Origin: Astropecten irregularis
Taxonomy: Eukaryota; Echinodermata; Asteroidea; Paxillosida; Astropectinidae
DNA: 64,000 bases
Direction of reading: 5' to 3'
Assembly: GCA_963971285.1 (NCBI GenBank)
Contig: OZ020244.1
Coordinates: 34,906,001 to 34,970,000 of the forward strand
Below are positions 1 through 8,785 of this stretch, piece by piece. The notes beneath the pieces were generated by a model. The model was given only the letters and a program-made list of their open reading frames with translations. It was not told where the DNA came from and searched no databases. The first letter of the stretch is position 1; the number at the start of each line of letters is the position of its first letter. The translations under genes were made by a program, and so were the position numbers.

Positions 1-1085
1 CTTATCAAAAAGAATTGTTATCTAGCGGAGAAAAAGCTTCGCGAGATGACAGACTCATCGCTCATTTAGGACCTCGTAAAAAATATGTCATTCATTATAA
101 AACGTTAAAACTGTATTTACAACTAGGATTAAAACTCACACGCGTACATCGTGTTTTACGATTTAAGCAAAAACCGTGGATGCGGTCTTACATCGATAAA
201 AATACACAACTCAGAAAAATAGCCAAATCAGATTTTGAAAAAGATTTTTTTAAACTCATGAACAATTCCGTTTTTGGTAAAACAATGGAAAATGTTCGAA
301 ATAGAATAGATGGAAATATTATTATAGACGATGATAGCGATTTATCGATAAAAAAAATATTAAAACTAGCATCCAAATCTAATTATAAAACATCAACTAA
401 ATTTACAGATTCTAATATAGGTTTTTTTGAAAGGTACAAAGAAAAAACGTATTTAAATAAACCCATCTATTGTGGAGTGAGTATATTAGATTTAAGCAAA
501 TCTTTTATGTACGACTTTTATTACAATCACTTGAAGAAAAAATATAACGATAACATAAATCTCATGTATACCGATACCGATAGTTTATTATTGATCGTTA
601 AAACCGACGATGTTTACGAGGATATTAAACGAGACTCAGAACTTTACGATCTATCTAATTATTCACCCACTCACCCTTTATTTGACCCTAAAAACAAAAA
701 AGTAATTGGAAAAATGAAAGATGAATACGGTGGTCAAGTAGTAAAACAAGCCATTTGTTTAAGATCAAAAATGTATGTGATCTTAATACAAGATGATAAA
801 GAGGTTAAAAAAATTAAAGGTATAACAAAAACCGTGACTGAAAAAAATATTAACTTTGAAAATTTTTATAATTGTTTACAAAATAAAAAATCTCAAGAAC
901 ATCAAATGAATATAATTCAATCTAACAAACATCAAATTTATACGCAAGTGAAAACCAAAACTTCATTGAGTCCTTATGATGGAAAAAGATATATTTTATT
1001 CGATGGAATCAATACTTTAGCATTTGGCAATAAAAAAATTAAATATCAAGATTCTGGCAATTCGGTGTCATCTGGAACGATTTGA
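1..1085 (+). CDS. Polinton DNA polymerase B, C-terminal part (cut by window edge)
   Basis: The frame is open to the window edge, so only the end of the protein is present. It is the protein-primed family B DNA polymerase that copies the element. Counting from the leucine codon at 15, motif B reads NNSVFGKTMEN at about residues 83-93, and the catalytic motif C reads MYTDTDSLL with aspartates near 187 and 189. The basic, lysine-rich C-terminus is usual for Polinton polymerases. The gene meets the integrase gene tail to tail and overlaps its end by about 40 bases. The exonuclease and terminal-protein regions would lie upstream. The family call is secure from the two motifs. Confidence 0.9.
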   Translation, partial: YQKELLSSGEKASRDDRLIAHLGPRKKYVIHYKTLKLYLQLGLKLTRVHRVLRFKQKPWMRSYIDKNTQLRKIAKSDFEKDFFKLMNNSVFGKTMENVRNRIDGNIIIDDDSDLSIKKILKLASKSNYKTSTKFTDSNIGFFERYKEKTYLNKPIYCGVSILDLSKSFMYDFYYNHLKKKYNDNINLMYTDTDSLLLIVKTDDVYEDIKRDSELYDLSNYSPTHPLFDPKNKKVIGKMKDEYGGQVVKQAICLRSKMYVILIQDDKEVKKIKGITKTVTEKNINFENFYNCLQNKKSQEHQMNIIQSNKHQIYTQVKTKTSLSPYDGKRYILFDGINTLAFGNKKIKYQDSGNSVSSGTI

Positions 1086-2089
1086 AGTTCTTCTTTCACA
1101 AACGATCGTTTGGGTTCGTCTTTTAAGTAATAAAGCGTAGGACCTGTAGTAACTTTTTTACCACTCATGATTTTAAATTGACTCGTTCTTTTTTCAATTT
1201 GATACATGTTAACGCTCCATATGGGATCGGTAGCCCTCCTCACCGTACCTCCTTCTTGTTCCCCTGGTTGATATAAATAACGAACTAAAACATTAGTCGG
1301 AAGATCACTAACGTTTGTTTTTTGTGGTGATGAGGGTAATTGTTTAACCCGTTTTAACTTGATCGCTTGCGTAGGAGTGATTTCTTTATCTTTTGAATCT
1401 CGAATCAATCGTGTTGTTTCTTCATTGAGGGATTTTATAACCTGGGGCAACCTCACCACCCATTCGACGTTTCTCGCCTGCGGATCAAGCATTTCTTGCA
1501 CGTATTGATGACCGAATAATCTTTCGGCTAAGGTTCGGTTAAATCTTTCGACCACTCCTTGCGATCGATGCACACCCGGCACACCTACACTGATCTCTAC
1601 ACCATGAGACTGAAACAACTTTTTAAAATCTCCTTTAAATTCTGTTCCAGCATCGATTTGCGCTAATTTAGGCCACGTTAAAGGCGAACGCTTGTAAATT
1701 TTAATAATCGCGTCTTTCACTTGACCGGCAACTTTAGAAGTTATGGGTTCAGCCTCTTTATACCGACTCGCCACGTCTATGACCGTCAACGCGTATTTAA
1801 ACGTTTTTTGTTTAACTAGATCCCAGGGTAAGTATAATATATCTAACTGATGTACATAATTTGGTTCTAACCAATCACTCGACATTGCCGTCGGCCTGGG
1901 TACATATGAGGGAGGTGGTAAATAAATTTGCCAAACGGCTTGTTTTTTTAACCAAGATCTAACTTTTTGTTTATCAACCCCCGTTTTTTTATGCAAATGC
2001 GTGACAGCACCCTCACCTTTCCAATAACCTTTAGGACTGTAAAACAAACCTGAAAGCTGTTCTCTTTGTTTTTTATTTAACTCACTCAT
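1046..2089 (-). CDS. Polinton DDE integrase (RVE family)
   Basis: This is a retroviral-type integrase, the enzyme that inserts Polintons. The core shows the D, D-35-E triad: LDILYLPW (D83), QIDAGTEFKG (D146) and QGVVERFNRTL (E181), in a 347-residue product. I chose the ATG at 2089 rather than the in-frame ATG at 2140. It lies directly after a TATA-like run (tatgtataaaataaaa) like those before neighbouring genes, and this start avoids overlap with the upstream gene on the same strand, which ends at 2097. The C-terminal 100 residues would hold the chromodomain/SH3-like part, which I cannot identify firmly. Expression is probably coupled to the small gene just upstream. Confidence 0.9.
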   Translation of the reverse strand: MSELNKKQREQLSGLFYSPKGYWKGEGAVTHLHKKTGVDKQKVRSWLKKQAVWQIYLPPPSYVPRPTAMSSDWLEPNYVHQLDILYLPWDLVKQKTFKYALTVIDVASRYKEAEPITSKVAGQVKDAIIKIYKRSPLTWPKLAQIDAGTEFKGDFKKLFQSHGVEISVGVPGVHRSQGVVERFNRTLAERLFGHQYVQEMLDPQARNVEWVVRLPQVIKSLNEETTRLIRDSKDKEITPTQAIKLKRVKQLPSSPQKTNVSDLPTNVLVRYLYQPGEQEGGTVRRATDPIWSVNMYQIEKRTSQFKIMSGKKVTTGPTLYYLKDEPKRSFVKEELQIVPDDTELPES

Positions 2090-2096
2090 TTTTATT

Positions 2097-2519
2097 TTAT
2101 ACATATCTATAAATGAAGAATCCCACTGTGGCTGTACCACCTAATACCCACACGAGTTCTCTAATTTGTTGATCATCACTCGGAGTATAAAAGTCACTAA
2201 GTTTTGGTTTAGGTGGTAATTCTAAATCGTAATTTTCACCCGTTATTTCGCTGTACACTCTAAGCGCTTCGTTTACGTTACTAAACGTTCTTTCTGATAA
2301 TTTTTGTTGTACCATACGTTTATTCAAATAATCGAGATATTTAACGCGTTGTTGTTCCCAATCTTCTTTGGCTCGCGCTAATTTTTCTAATGCTAAGTCG
2401 TGTCTTTTTCGTTCTTTGTCAATTTGTTGTTTTGATAAACTGCTAAATAAAAAGTTACTACCGGTAAACGCTAACGCATTTACTACTGCCCCGCCAACCA
2501 TCATTGCTATTCCTGCCAT
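2097..2519 (-). CDS. Small Polinton protein with N-terminal membrane segment and coiled coil
   Basis: A 140-residue protein of unknown function. Residues 2-25 are hydrophobic and glycine/alanine-rich (MAGIAMMVGGAVVNALAF), like a signal anchor. Residues 30-75 are charged with heptad-like leucines, suggesting a coiled coil. A second hydrophobic stretch ends the protein (LGGTATVGFFIYRYV). It is followed 7 bases later by the integrase on the same strand, and shares a 57-bp divergent promoter with the capsid-like gene at 2577. A virion membrane or core role is plausible from its position, but nothing in the sequence proves it. Confidence 0.7.
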   Translation of the reverse strand: MAGIAMMVGGAVVNALAFTGSNFLFSSLSKQQIDKERKRHDLALEKLARAKEDWEQQRVKYLDYLNKRMVQQKLSERTFSNVNEALRVYSEITGENYDLELPPKPKLSDFYTPSDDQQIRELVWVLGGTATVGFFIYRYV

Positions 2520-2529
2520 CTTTTTATTT

Positions 2530-2576
2530 ATACTAATTTAAAAACCTTATATATTAAAAACACACTATTTTGAACT
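2530..2576. promoter_or_regulatory. Divergent promoter with TATA-like motif
   Basis: Between two divergent genes lies aaaccttatatattaaaaa (about 2542-2560). The core CTTATATATTAAAA also precedes the genes at 5619, 5759 and 9998. The ATG at 2577 follows within about 20 bases, and on the other strand the ATG at 2519 is also close. Confidence 0.6.
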
Positions 2577-3836
2577 ATGAATCATTACGGTAAAAAACTA
2601 AACCCAATGAGGCGTCTTAAAATCCCTAAAGCCATTAAAGGCGAACGAAGAGAAGTGTCAATCACTCATAATCCAAGCACGATTGCGGCTGGTCAAAAAC
2701 TCATCGTTAAGTTTCCGCAATTAGGACCCGACGATGTTATCGTACCCGGTACTTCTAAACTCGCTTTTAAACTCGAGTTAGAAGGGTCTGATAATAATCG
2801 AACGGTGTTTAACAACTTATGTCGTAACTTAATACGCGAAATCAATGTTAGGCTTCAAGGTAACACAATCGTGAGTTATCGCGATGCGGATGTCTTTCAC
2901 AATTTTAAAGATAACTGGCTGCACCCCTACATTACACGAAATATGGCTTATGTAGGCCTTGAAAAAGAAAACGTCACAAAATTAAGATTAGGCGCGGCAG
3001 ATGCTAATGCTGAAACTAATAGCGGAAAAGATAAAGCTATCGCAGACGCGTTTGGTAATCGATATTGTATTCCTTTAGATATTGAGCTTTTAACGGCACA
3101 TCATCCTTTTTATCCTAGCAGTCTAAAGCAGCCCCTGACGTATGAATTAACATTTAACGATCACGATAAAGTCGTTAATAGCTCGGATACAAGTGCCCAA
3201 TATTCAATTTCAGATTTAACGCTTGAATACGAAGTCGTCACTAACCGAGATTTGACACAAGAGCTAAAAAACAAACGAATGAAATACTATCTTTTTGATC
3301 ACGTACATAATTTAGAAACAAGATCGATCAACAAATCAGATACCTTATGGAACGTTATGATTAATCAACCGATTAAAAGTCTCAAAGGCGTTTTAATCTT
3401 ATTTAGAGATCCAACGGTAAAAAACCCTCAAAGATTTTACAACCCTCACATTAGCAAAACCAGCATTACGGTTGAAGGAAAACCCAATCAACTTTTTTCG
3501 CAAGGTATGTTTGAGTATCAGCACTGGCAAGAAGTTAATAAATTTTTTGGTGATAGCGATACCGAAAATGGCCAATCGATTGTAAAAGATTTAAATTTAG
3601 TGGGTCTAGAAATGGCTGACTACTATAAAGATAAATACGGCCTGTGGCTAGATTTTCGCTCAACTGATGATAATAGTGCTCACGGAAGTGGAAGACGTTT
3701 AAACGACGGAGGAGGAATTCAGATTCAGATGACTCGAGAGGCTGAAACAGCGGGAGATTTAACGATGTTTGTATTTTTAGTCATGGATGCGCAATTAACC
3801 ATTGAGGATGGAAATTTTAAGAATTTAGTTTTTTAA
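2577..3836 (+). CDS. Major capsid protein-like (Polinton double jelly-roll type)
   Basis: A 419-residue protein next to the packaging ATPase. It has the features I associate with Polinton major capsid proteins: a basic N-terminus, alternating beta-strand-like stretches, the segment LDIELLTAHHPFYP before a second strand-rich half, and a C-terminal part (YGLWLDFRSTDD, then HGSGRR, then MDAQLTIEDG) recalling capsid proteins of other animal Polintons. These capsids have two jelly-roll folds. I recognise the family by pattern only; a structure prediction showing two jelly rolls would settle it. A conserved TATA-like motif lies about 20 bases before the start. It looks intact. Confidence 0.65.
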   Translation: MNHYGKKLNPMRRLKIPKAIKGERREVSITHNPSTIAAGQKLIVKFPQLGPDDVIVPGTSKLAFKLELEGSDNNRTVFNNLCRNLIREINVRLQGNTIVSYRDADVFHNFKDNWLHPYITRNMAYVGLEKENVTKLRLGAADANAETNSGKDKAIADAFGNRYCIPLDIELLTAHHPFYPSSLKQPLTYELTFNDHDKVVNSSDTSAQYSISDLTLEYEVVTNRDLTQELKNKRMKYYLFDHVHNLETRSINKSDTLWNVMINQPIKSLKGVLILFRDPTVKNPQRFYNPHISKTSITVEGKPNQLFSQGMFEYQHWQEVNKFFGDSDTENGQSIVKDLNLVGLEMADYYKDKYGLWLDFRSTDDNSAHGSGRRLNDGGGIQIQMTREAETAGDLTMFVFLVMDAQLTIEDGNFKNLVF

Positions 3837-3852
3837 AAGCTTATTAAAATAA

Positions 3853-4458
3853 ATGGAATCTTGTCATTGTGCTTTAATTGTAGGAAAAACAAACTCGGGA
3901 AAGACTAAATGGATTTTAGATTTATTGGAAACCGAATATCGTGATAAATTTGAATCGATCGTGGTCATTTGCCCGACCTTATTTAAAAATAAAACTTATT
4001 TATCGAGGCTTTGGATATCAATGGATGAAAATGTATATTTGTGTGATTTAGACTTTGAAAAAATAACTTTAAATGAAGCCCTAGATTTGTATCAAAATAT
4101 TTTAGATGGAATAAAAACATTATTTATCATAGATGATTGTTCGAGTCAGCAGGAAATAAAATATCGAAAAAAAACATGTGCGTTGAGCAAAATCGCTTTT
4201 TCTGGGAGGCATTATAACCATAGCTGTTGGTTATTAACACAAAAGTATAATTCGGTTTTAAAAGACTATCGTGAGAATACAAGTTGGGTTGCGATGTTTT
4301 ATACAAAAGATAAAACGAGTTTTGATATTGCATTAGATGAAAATGATGTTGTGTGTGATCAAAAAAGAGACGTAATTAAAAAACATTTGTGCGATAAAAA
4401 ATATAGTAAATTGGTTATTAACACAGAACCTCCAGTTTCATATCAAGTTTTTGATTAA
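3853..4458 (+). CDS. Packaging ATPase (A32/FtsK-like)
   Basis: A 201-residue P-loop ATPase. Walker A is GKTNSGKT at residues 11-18, and Walker B is LFIIDDCSS with aspartates at 94-95. A later polar motif (SCWLLTQKYNSV) fits the sensor region of A32-type ATPases. In Polintons and related viruses this enzyme pumps DNA into capsids. The length matches the short A32-like forms. It follows the capsid-like gene after 16 bases on the same strand, with a weak TATA-like stretch (aaaagcttattaaaataa) overlapping the upstream gene's end, so the two could share transcripts. Confidence 0.85.
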   Translation: MESCHCALIVGKTNSGKTKWILDLLETEYRDKFESIVVICPTLFKNKTYLSRLWISMDENVYLCDLDFEKITLNEALDLYQNILDGIKTLFIIDDCSSQQEIKYRKKTCALSKIAFSGRHYNHSCWLLTQKYNSVLKDYRENTSWVAMFYTKDKTSFDIALDENDVVCDQKRDVIKKHLCDKKYSKLVINTEPPVSYQVFD

Positions 4459-4677
4459 CAACCTAATTTTTGTTATCATTTGTTGTATTTTGTTAAAAAT
4501 TTGCTAATAACTAACTATCAAGTTATTTATAGCAATTTTTAATTTTGTTATAAATAAAAAACACCAATGCTACAATACGTTGATGTTATTATTAAGTTTG
4601 TTATCACTTTAAACTTAAGCTACTTATGTTATAATTTATTTTGCTTTAACAAAATTTATAAGTTGCTATATAGTAAA

Positions 4678-5295
4678 ATGAACGACTTGACAACAATTAT
4701 AAATAGCGATGTAAATACACCTTCAACACCTACAAACGACAGTAGTTATAAAGATCGACTTTGTGGCATAGTTGCAGCAGGTGATTCAAAAAAATATTTT
4801 GGCAAAGAATACACCATCAAAGACATAGAAGCACTAACACCTGCAGATCAAGAAAAATTATTTAACCGGTATCAAGTTAAATTCGGTAAAGAAGTGGTAG
4901 CTACAGTGGGTAACTCAATTTTGAGTTTGTATGCACGAGCTATAGGTTTAGCAACTCCGGCTGATATTTTAGGAATTAGAATTAGCTTAAATTCTGAGGA
5001 AAATTTAACCAATGATTTAAATAACGATCCTATCATTAGTAATAGCTTAGCTTATGCACTTAGCGAGGTTTGTTACAAATATGGTGTCTATCTATCACCT
5101 TTGATAGCAACACTTATTACCACAAAACATTTAAACTTTAACAAATCCACAACAAATAAAAATACTTATATAATAAATAATTCAAATGACAACTATGCAT
5201 CAGGAGAAGGAGCAAGCTTTACCAACAGCACCCCCAACAACAGCACCAGCAGCACCAACACCGATACCAACAACCCCAGTGACCCAAGTAACTAA
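4678..5295 (+). CDS. Polinton protein of unknown function, Ser/Thr/Asn-rich tail
   Basis: The open frame extends upstream to 4567, but I prefer the ATG at 4678 because it directly follows ttgctatatagtaaa, the same type of TATA-like motif that sits before neighbouring starts. The product is then 205 residues: a polar N-terminus, a probably helical middle (KDIEALTPADQEKLFNRYQ), a hydrophobic segment (YGVYLSPLIATLITT), and an asparagine/serine/threonine-rich tail. The last 110 bases overlap the next gene in another frame. I recognise no fold. Position among capsid and ATPase genes suggests a virion part. Confidence 0.6.
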   Translation: MNDLTTIINSDVNTPSTPTNDSSYKDRLCGIVAAGDSKKYFGKEYTIKDIEALTPADQEKLFNRYQVKFGKEVVATVGNSILSLYARAIGLATPADILGIRISLNSEENLTNDLNNDPIISNSLAYALSEVCYKYGVYLSPLIATLITTKHLNFNKSTTNKNTYIINNSNDNYASGEGASFTNSTPNNSTSSTNTDTNNPSDPSN

Positions 5296-5593
5296 AAAAC
5301 AAACCGTAAAACCTAAAAACGCTAAACGCGTTGAACAAGGTAAACGTCTAGCAGAACATAATAAAAAAATGAAAGAGCAATTAGCTAAAATGAAAACAGA
5401 AGAGACAGAGTCGGAGATTATTCAAAATACCCCTGATTCGAGATTACTTTATGTTGGCGGTTTAATTTTAGTAGGCGGTATAGGTTTTTTATTGTATAAA
5501 TCATCAAACAAATCACCAAAAAACTCTAAACCTATTCAAATAACAAAACCAAGTCTACTACAGAGTCAACCCGAAGAACTTTTAATGGATTGA
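5186..5593 (+). CDS. Small single-pass membrane protein of the Polinton
   Basis: A 135-residue protein that starts inside the preceding gene in a different frame. It has a proline/threonine/alanine-rich N-terminal third (residues 14-36), a strongly basic helical middle (KRVEQGKRLAEHNKKMKEQ), and one clear membrane span (LLYVGGLILVGGIGFLLYK, about residues 87-105). Small proline-rich membrane proteins are common in Polintons and could be virion membrane or entry factors. The start is uncertain, because the overlap with the upstream gene is unusual and later starts are possible. Confidence 0.6.
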   Translation: MTTMHQEKEQALPTAPPTTAPAAPTPIPTTPVTQVTKKQTVKPKNAKRVEQGKRLAEHNKKMKEQLAKMKTEETESEIIQNTPDSRLLYVGGLILVGGIGFLLYKSSNKSPKNSKPIQITKPSLLQSQPEELLMD

Positions 5594-5594
5594 T

Positions 5595-5618
5595 TTTTTA
5601 AATGTTTATATATTAAAA
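5595..5618 (+). promoter_or_regulatory. TATA-like promoter motif
   Basis: The motif tttatatattaaaa ends directly at the ATG at 5619. It repeats the motif before 2577, 5759 and 9998. Confidence 0.6.
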
Positions 5619-5729
5619 ATGGATGAAACAACCGTAAATGATATTGCCGCCGCAGTTTATATTTGTGTTTTAATAGCAGCAGTCACCATTGGCTTTCCCT
5701 TTTATCAATCTTTAAAAAAGGGGAACTAA
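5619..5729 (+). CDS. Tiny membrane protein (36 aa)
   Basis: A 36-codon frame that begins directly after a copy of the element's TATA-like motif. It encodes an acidic start (MDETTVND), one hydrophobic span (AAAVYICVLIAAVTIGFPF) and a short basic end (KKGN). The tight promoter spacing and clean membrane-protein design argue that it is real although very short. It sits between two other small membrane-protein genes on the same strand. The function is unknown. Confidence 0.6.
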   Translation: MDETTVNDIAAAVYICVLIAAVTIGFPFYQSLKKGN

Positions 5730-5734
5730 TTAAA

Positions 5735-5758
5735 ATTTTAAAAACTTATATAGTAAGA
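5735..5758 (+). promoter_or_regulatory. TATA-like promoter motif
   Basis: The motif tttaaaaacttatatagtaa lies 4 bases before the ATG at 5759. It marks that ATG, not the upstream in-frame ATG at 5663, as the likely start. Confidence 0.6.
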
Positions 5759-6013
5759 ATGGCAAATACAAATATTGATATAAACGGAATAGCAAACACA
5801 GTTTATCATGGTGCAGTGTTAAGCCTTTTAACCATGGGATATTCGATGGTAAGTAAAAAATTACTCAAAATTAAATCGCCTGATTTAGATAGGCTTAGCG
5901 TAGAAGATGCGGCTAAACTAACCGCATTAGTCGGAGGTTCTTTAGCAACGCAACAGTGGCTGGTCACACAGGGAATCTTACCGGGTAGTATTATAAATAA
6001 ACCTACAGTTTAA
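5759..6013 (+). CDS. Small Polinton protein with hydrophobic segments (84 aa)
   Basis: The frame is open from 5663, but the ATG at 5759 follows a TATA-like motif by 4 bases, and starting there avoids overlap with the 36-aa gene. The product begins MANTNIDINGIANTVYHG and holds a hydrophobic stretch (AVLSLLTMGYSMV) and a second one near the end (LTALVGGSLATQQWLV). No family is recognised. The size and hydrophobic make-up resemble minor virion or holin-like proteins, but this is only an impression. Confidence 0.6.
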   Translation: MANTNIDINGIANTVYHGAVLSLLTMGYSMVSKKLLKIKSPDLDRLSVEDAAKLTALVGGSLATQQWLVTQGILPGSIINKPTV

Positions 6014-6039
6014 AATGTGTATATAATAAATAATTAAAG

Positions 6040-7392
6040 ATGGATGATTTTGATTATCAAGAGACTGATCCCCTGTTAAATGAAACAGAAGATAGAGACG
6101 ATCAACAATTTAACAACCCCGTTTATGATGATACTGAACTCGATACTGAAGAAAATCAAGCTCGATTAAATAATTTACGAGGTGGTGATGCACAAGAACA
6201 ACAAGAGGAATCAAGAGCTCTTCGTAATGGTGAAAATGTTTTTCTCTCGTTTCAACTTCAAAAGCAGTACATTAATAATTTTTATGCTAGCATAAGAAGT
6301 GAAGGTTATCAAACTTCCGATTTAATTCAAAGCGAAAACTTTAGATTTGAAAAGGATGGAATATATTACAAAAAAGATGAAATTAAAATATTATTAACGT
6401 TGGATAATAATCCTAAAAAATTTGCTGCTGTGAATACAATATATTCTAGAACAAAAGGTAAAGAAATTACAAATAGAACTCTTTTTATGCGAGAAGATTT
6501 AAAAATTGTTGATTTTAAAACATCAAAACGCAGCAAAGAAGCAAGCACAGCGCTTCAACAAGCAAGTACATCTTTAACTCATATTCAAAGTGAAAACATA
6601 TCCTTACAAGATTTATCACAAGCAGCTGATCAAACGAGTAATGTTATAGAAGAACTCGAACAAGAAACCAATATTGATGAACAAAGCGAATTTAATATCA
6701 GAGAGCTACGCGGTTTAGACAAAACATTACAATCGATTAAAGGAAATTTATTATTGGAACAAACAAAGCTAACTGAGTTAAATGAGAGAAAAGAAAGAGT
6801 TAAAAAAGAATTAGACGAAGCAAAAAAAGCAGAAGATGAAGAACAAATAGGATCACTCACAGAAGAGTTAGAAAATATAAACATTGAAATACGAGAAAGG
6901 TCTAATAATATCATTAGAGAATCAGATAAAATAAAATCTCAAATCAATCGCGTCAAAGAAACAATTAATATAATGTTAGACAGCGATGTAACGCTTAGAG
7001 AAAAAATTAAATTTTTATTTAAAGAGCAAGGTGTCACGATCGCGAGTATTTTAGCAGCAATTTCTATGGCCATCAGCACACTGGTAAGCTCGGTGGTAGC
7101 AGCCGTTAGAGGCGTAGGTATCCCAACCCCAGAGCCACCCGCGCCTAAACCTGAGCCACCATCAGGAGGTGGCATTAAAGAGTGGGTACACAAGCACTTG
7201 GAAAACTTAGCAAACGCTTTGAAAAAATTAGGGTTAGCCGCATTAGGTGCGCTGCCGGGGGTCATTGGTAGCGTCATAAGTTGGTTACTAAATGTTTTAA
7301 GTAAATCAGTTGGCTGGCTAGCAGAACACGTGTGGGCTTTATTTATAGGTGCAGGTGCTTTAATTATTGCTTATATTAAAAATAATTGGTAG
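6040..7392 (+). CDS. Long coiled-coil protein with C-terminal membrane region
   Basis: A 450-residue protein with an acidic N-terminus (about residues 1-60), a globular part (75-160) containing FLSFQLQKQYINNFYASIR, and a long charged coiled coil (about 175-315). A hydrophobic alanine-rich segment follows (IASILAAISMAISTLVSSVV), then a proline/glycine linker (PEPPAPKPEPPSGGG), an amphipathic stretch and a final membrane span (ALFIGAGALIIAYIK). The layout resembles membrane-active or fibre-like virion proteins. I do not recognise a named family. The gene converges on the one at 7487-8746 and a strong hairpin separates them. Confidence 0.65.
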   Translation: MDDFDYQETDPLLNETEDRDDQQFNNPVYDDTELDTEENQARLNNLRGGDAQEQQEESRALRNGENVFLSFQLQKQYINNFYASIRSEGYQTSDLIQSENFRFEKDGIYYKKDEIKILLTLDNNPKKFAAVNTIYSRTKGKEITNRTLFMREDLKIVDFKTSKRSKEASTALQQASTSLTHIQSENISLQDLSQAADQTSNVIEELEQETNIDEQSEFNIRELRGLDKTLQSIKGNLLLEQTKLTELNERKERVKKELDEAKKAEDEEQIGSLTEELENINIEIRERSNNIIRESDKIKSQINRVKETINIMLDSDVTLREKIKFLFKEQGVTIASILAAISMAISTLVSSVVAAVRGVGIPTPEPPAPKPEPPSGGGIKEWVHKHLENLANALKKLGLAALGALPGVIGSVISWLLNVLSKSVGWLAEHVWALFIGAGALIIAYIKNNW

Positions 7393-7428
7393 TTTTTGTT
7401 TTTTAACAAAATAATAAAAAAAAAAATA

Positions 7429-7456
7429 ACCCCCAAGCTCTTTTGAGCTTGGGGGT
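7429..7456. terminator. Hairpin between converging Polinton genes
   Basis: A perfect 12-bp stem (ACCCCCAAGCTC with GAGCTTGGGGGT) around a TTTT loop lies 36 bases after one stop codon and 30 bases before the other. It is followed by T-runs on both strands. The form is that of a two-way transcription end signal. Palindromic 3' end signals are known in mimivirus-like viruses; their use in Polintons is inference. Confidence 0.65.
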
Positions 7457-7486
7457 ATTTTTTTTGGTTTAAATATTTATATTTTT

Positions 7487-8746
7487 CTAAGTCAAAATTT
7501 TGTAGACTAAAACTCCTATCGCAATGATTGCAACTGTTCCTATCGTTAAAGATAATTTTTCATCTTGATGAATGTCTAAAGATGCTTTAGGATTTGACTC
7601 TGAGGTTTTAGGTATAGGTGATAAACGTGGTGTAGGTTCTTCTGTTGGTTCTTGAGTGGGTTTGGGTTCAAGGGTTGGCTGAGGATCAAAGTCATCAACT
7701 TGTATCGGAGCGTTTAAGGTTGGTTGAAATCCCGGTTTAGCGGTTAAAGGTGCAATTTGCAAGTTATTATTGTAACCATCGTGTATGCCTACCCTTAAAT
7801 CCATATCTGATGGAATGAGGTATAGCCCGGGTCTTACGACAAAGTTGAGTGGAGTTTTAGCATACTGCAGTGAATCTTGAAATTGATTGATACTCTGCTC
7901 TAAATCTGGTTCGCTATTAATAAGACTTTCTACGATGGTAACAAACTGATGCTGTGCATCTAAACCGGTTCCCGGGGTTAATGCACTGGTTTTTGTTTGT
8001 GCTTGTGCACCTAAAAGCGCGTACACGTAAGCCCTAATCGATTCGTTAATTTTTGTAATTCCAACATCGGTAAAAGAACTCGTCTTTGAAATAAAGTCTG
8101 TCCAAGCACCTAAAACATTATTAGATTGTTCAAGGTAAGTGACCGTATAGGTACTCGCGTGACCCGATCCTTTTGGTGGATCCATTAAACCAAATCCCAT
8201 AAAAGTTGAGCCTGCATACGTACCGTAGTTTACACCCAAGTCGTGGGGGTCATAGTTTTTCCCCGGCACTGGAACCGACCCCGAATTGTAGTAAAAAGCA
8301 GTACCCAAGCCATTTGAGGTCGTATCTCTCGTTTGTTTAAAAGACTTGCTTCGATCGATGCCAAATACGCGGCACGTGTCCGTAAAAGCTCTCGTATCAT
8401 AACGGTTATTTAACGCGTTAAATACATCATCACCAGGTATAGGTGCTACCAAATTATAAAATATTTTTCGTATAGTATAATACACGTGAAAATGAAACAG
8501 CGATGAAATATATTGGTTTTTATTGTGGAGGAGGTCAAGACCTACTCCACACGCGGTCGTGGCACAATAAATCGCAAAGTTGAATTGGTTTTGATAAAAG
8601 GACAAAGGGTTAGTTTGCCATCGTTCGATTGCTTTGTCCGTTTTAACGCGTGGTAATTTATACGCGGTTGACATATCTTTAAATTGTACAAAAAAAGTAT
8701 GATTTTTATTGACGATAATAGCTAAAGCGCCTAAAGAGTTTCCCAT
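7487..8746 (-). CDS. Polinton protein of unknown function with C-terminal membrane anchor
   Basis: A 419-residue protein. It begins MGNSLG, a possible N-myristoylation signal. The first 300 residues look globular, then comes a proline/threonine/glutamate-rich linker (TLEPKPTQEPTEEPTPR, about 355-390) and a final membrane span (LTIGTVAIIAIGVLVYKIL). A myristoylated, membrane-anchored protein in a capsid-bearing element may be a virion surface or entry protein; this is inference. It diverges from the gene at 8786, with TATA-like sequence on both strands in the 39-bp gap. No homologue is recognised. Confidence 0.6.
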   Translation of the reverse strand: MGNSLGALAIIVNKNHTFFVQFKDMSTAYKLPRVKTDKAIERWQTNPLSFYQNQFNFAIYCATTACGVGLDLLHNKNQYISSLFHFHVYYTIRKIFYNLVAPIPGDDVFNALNNRYDTRAFTDTCRVFGIDRSKSFKQTRDTTSNGLGTAFYYNSGSVPVPGKNYDPHDLGVNYGTYAGSTFMGFGLMDPPKGSGHASTYTVTYLEQSNNVLGAWTDFISKTSSFTDVGITKINESIRAYVYALLGAQAQTKTSALTPGTGLDAQHQFVTIVESLINSEPDLEQSINQFQDSLQYAKTPLNFVVRPGLYLIPSDMDLRVGIHDGYNNNLQIAPLTAKPGFQPTLNAPIQVDDFDPQPTLEPKPTQEPTEEPTPRLSPIPKTSESNPKASLDIHQDEKLSLTIGTVAIIAIGVLVYKILT

Positions 8747-8785
8747 TTATAATATAAGTCTTTTTATAATAAAAGTAGAGTAAGA
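8747..8785. promoter_or_regulatory. Divergent TATA-like promoter
   Basis: The 39-bp gap reads agacttatattataa toward the minus-strand ATG and tctttttataataaaag toward the plus-strand ATG. Both resemble the element's CTTATATATTAAAA motif. Confidence 0.5.

Noticed and set aside
5663-5758. Upstream extension of the small gene to the ATG at 5663
   Set aside because: It would overlap the 36-aa gene and ignore the TATA-like motif just before 5759.
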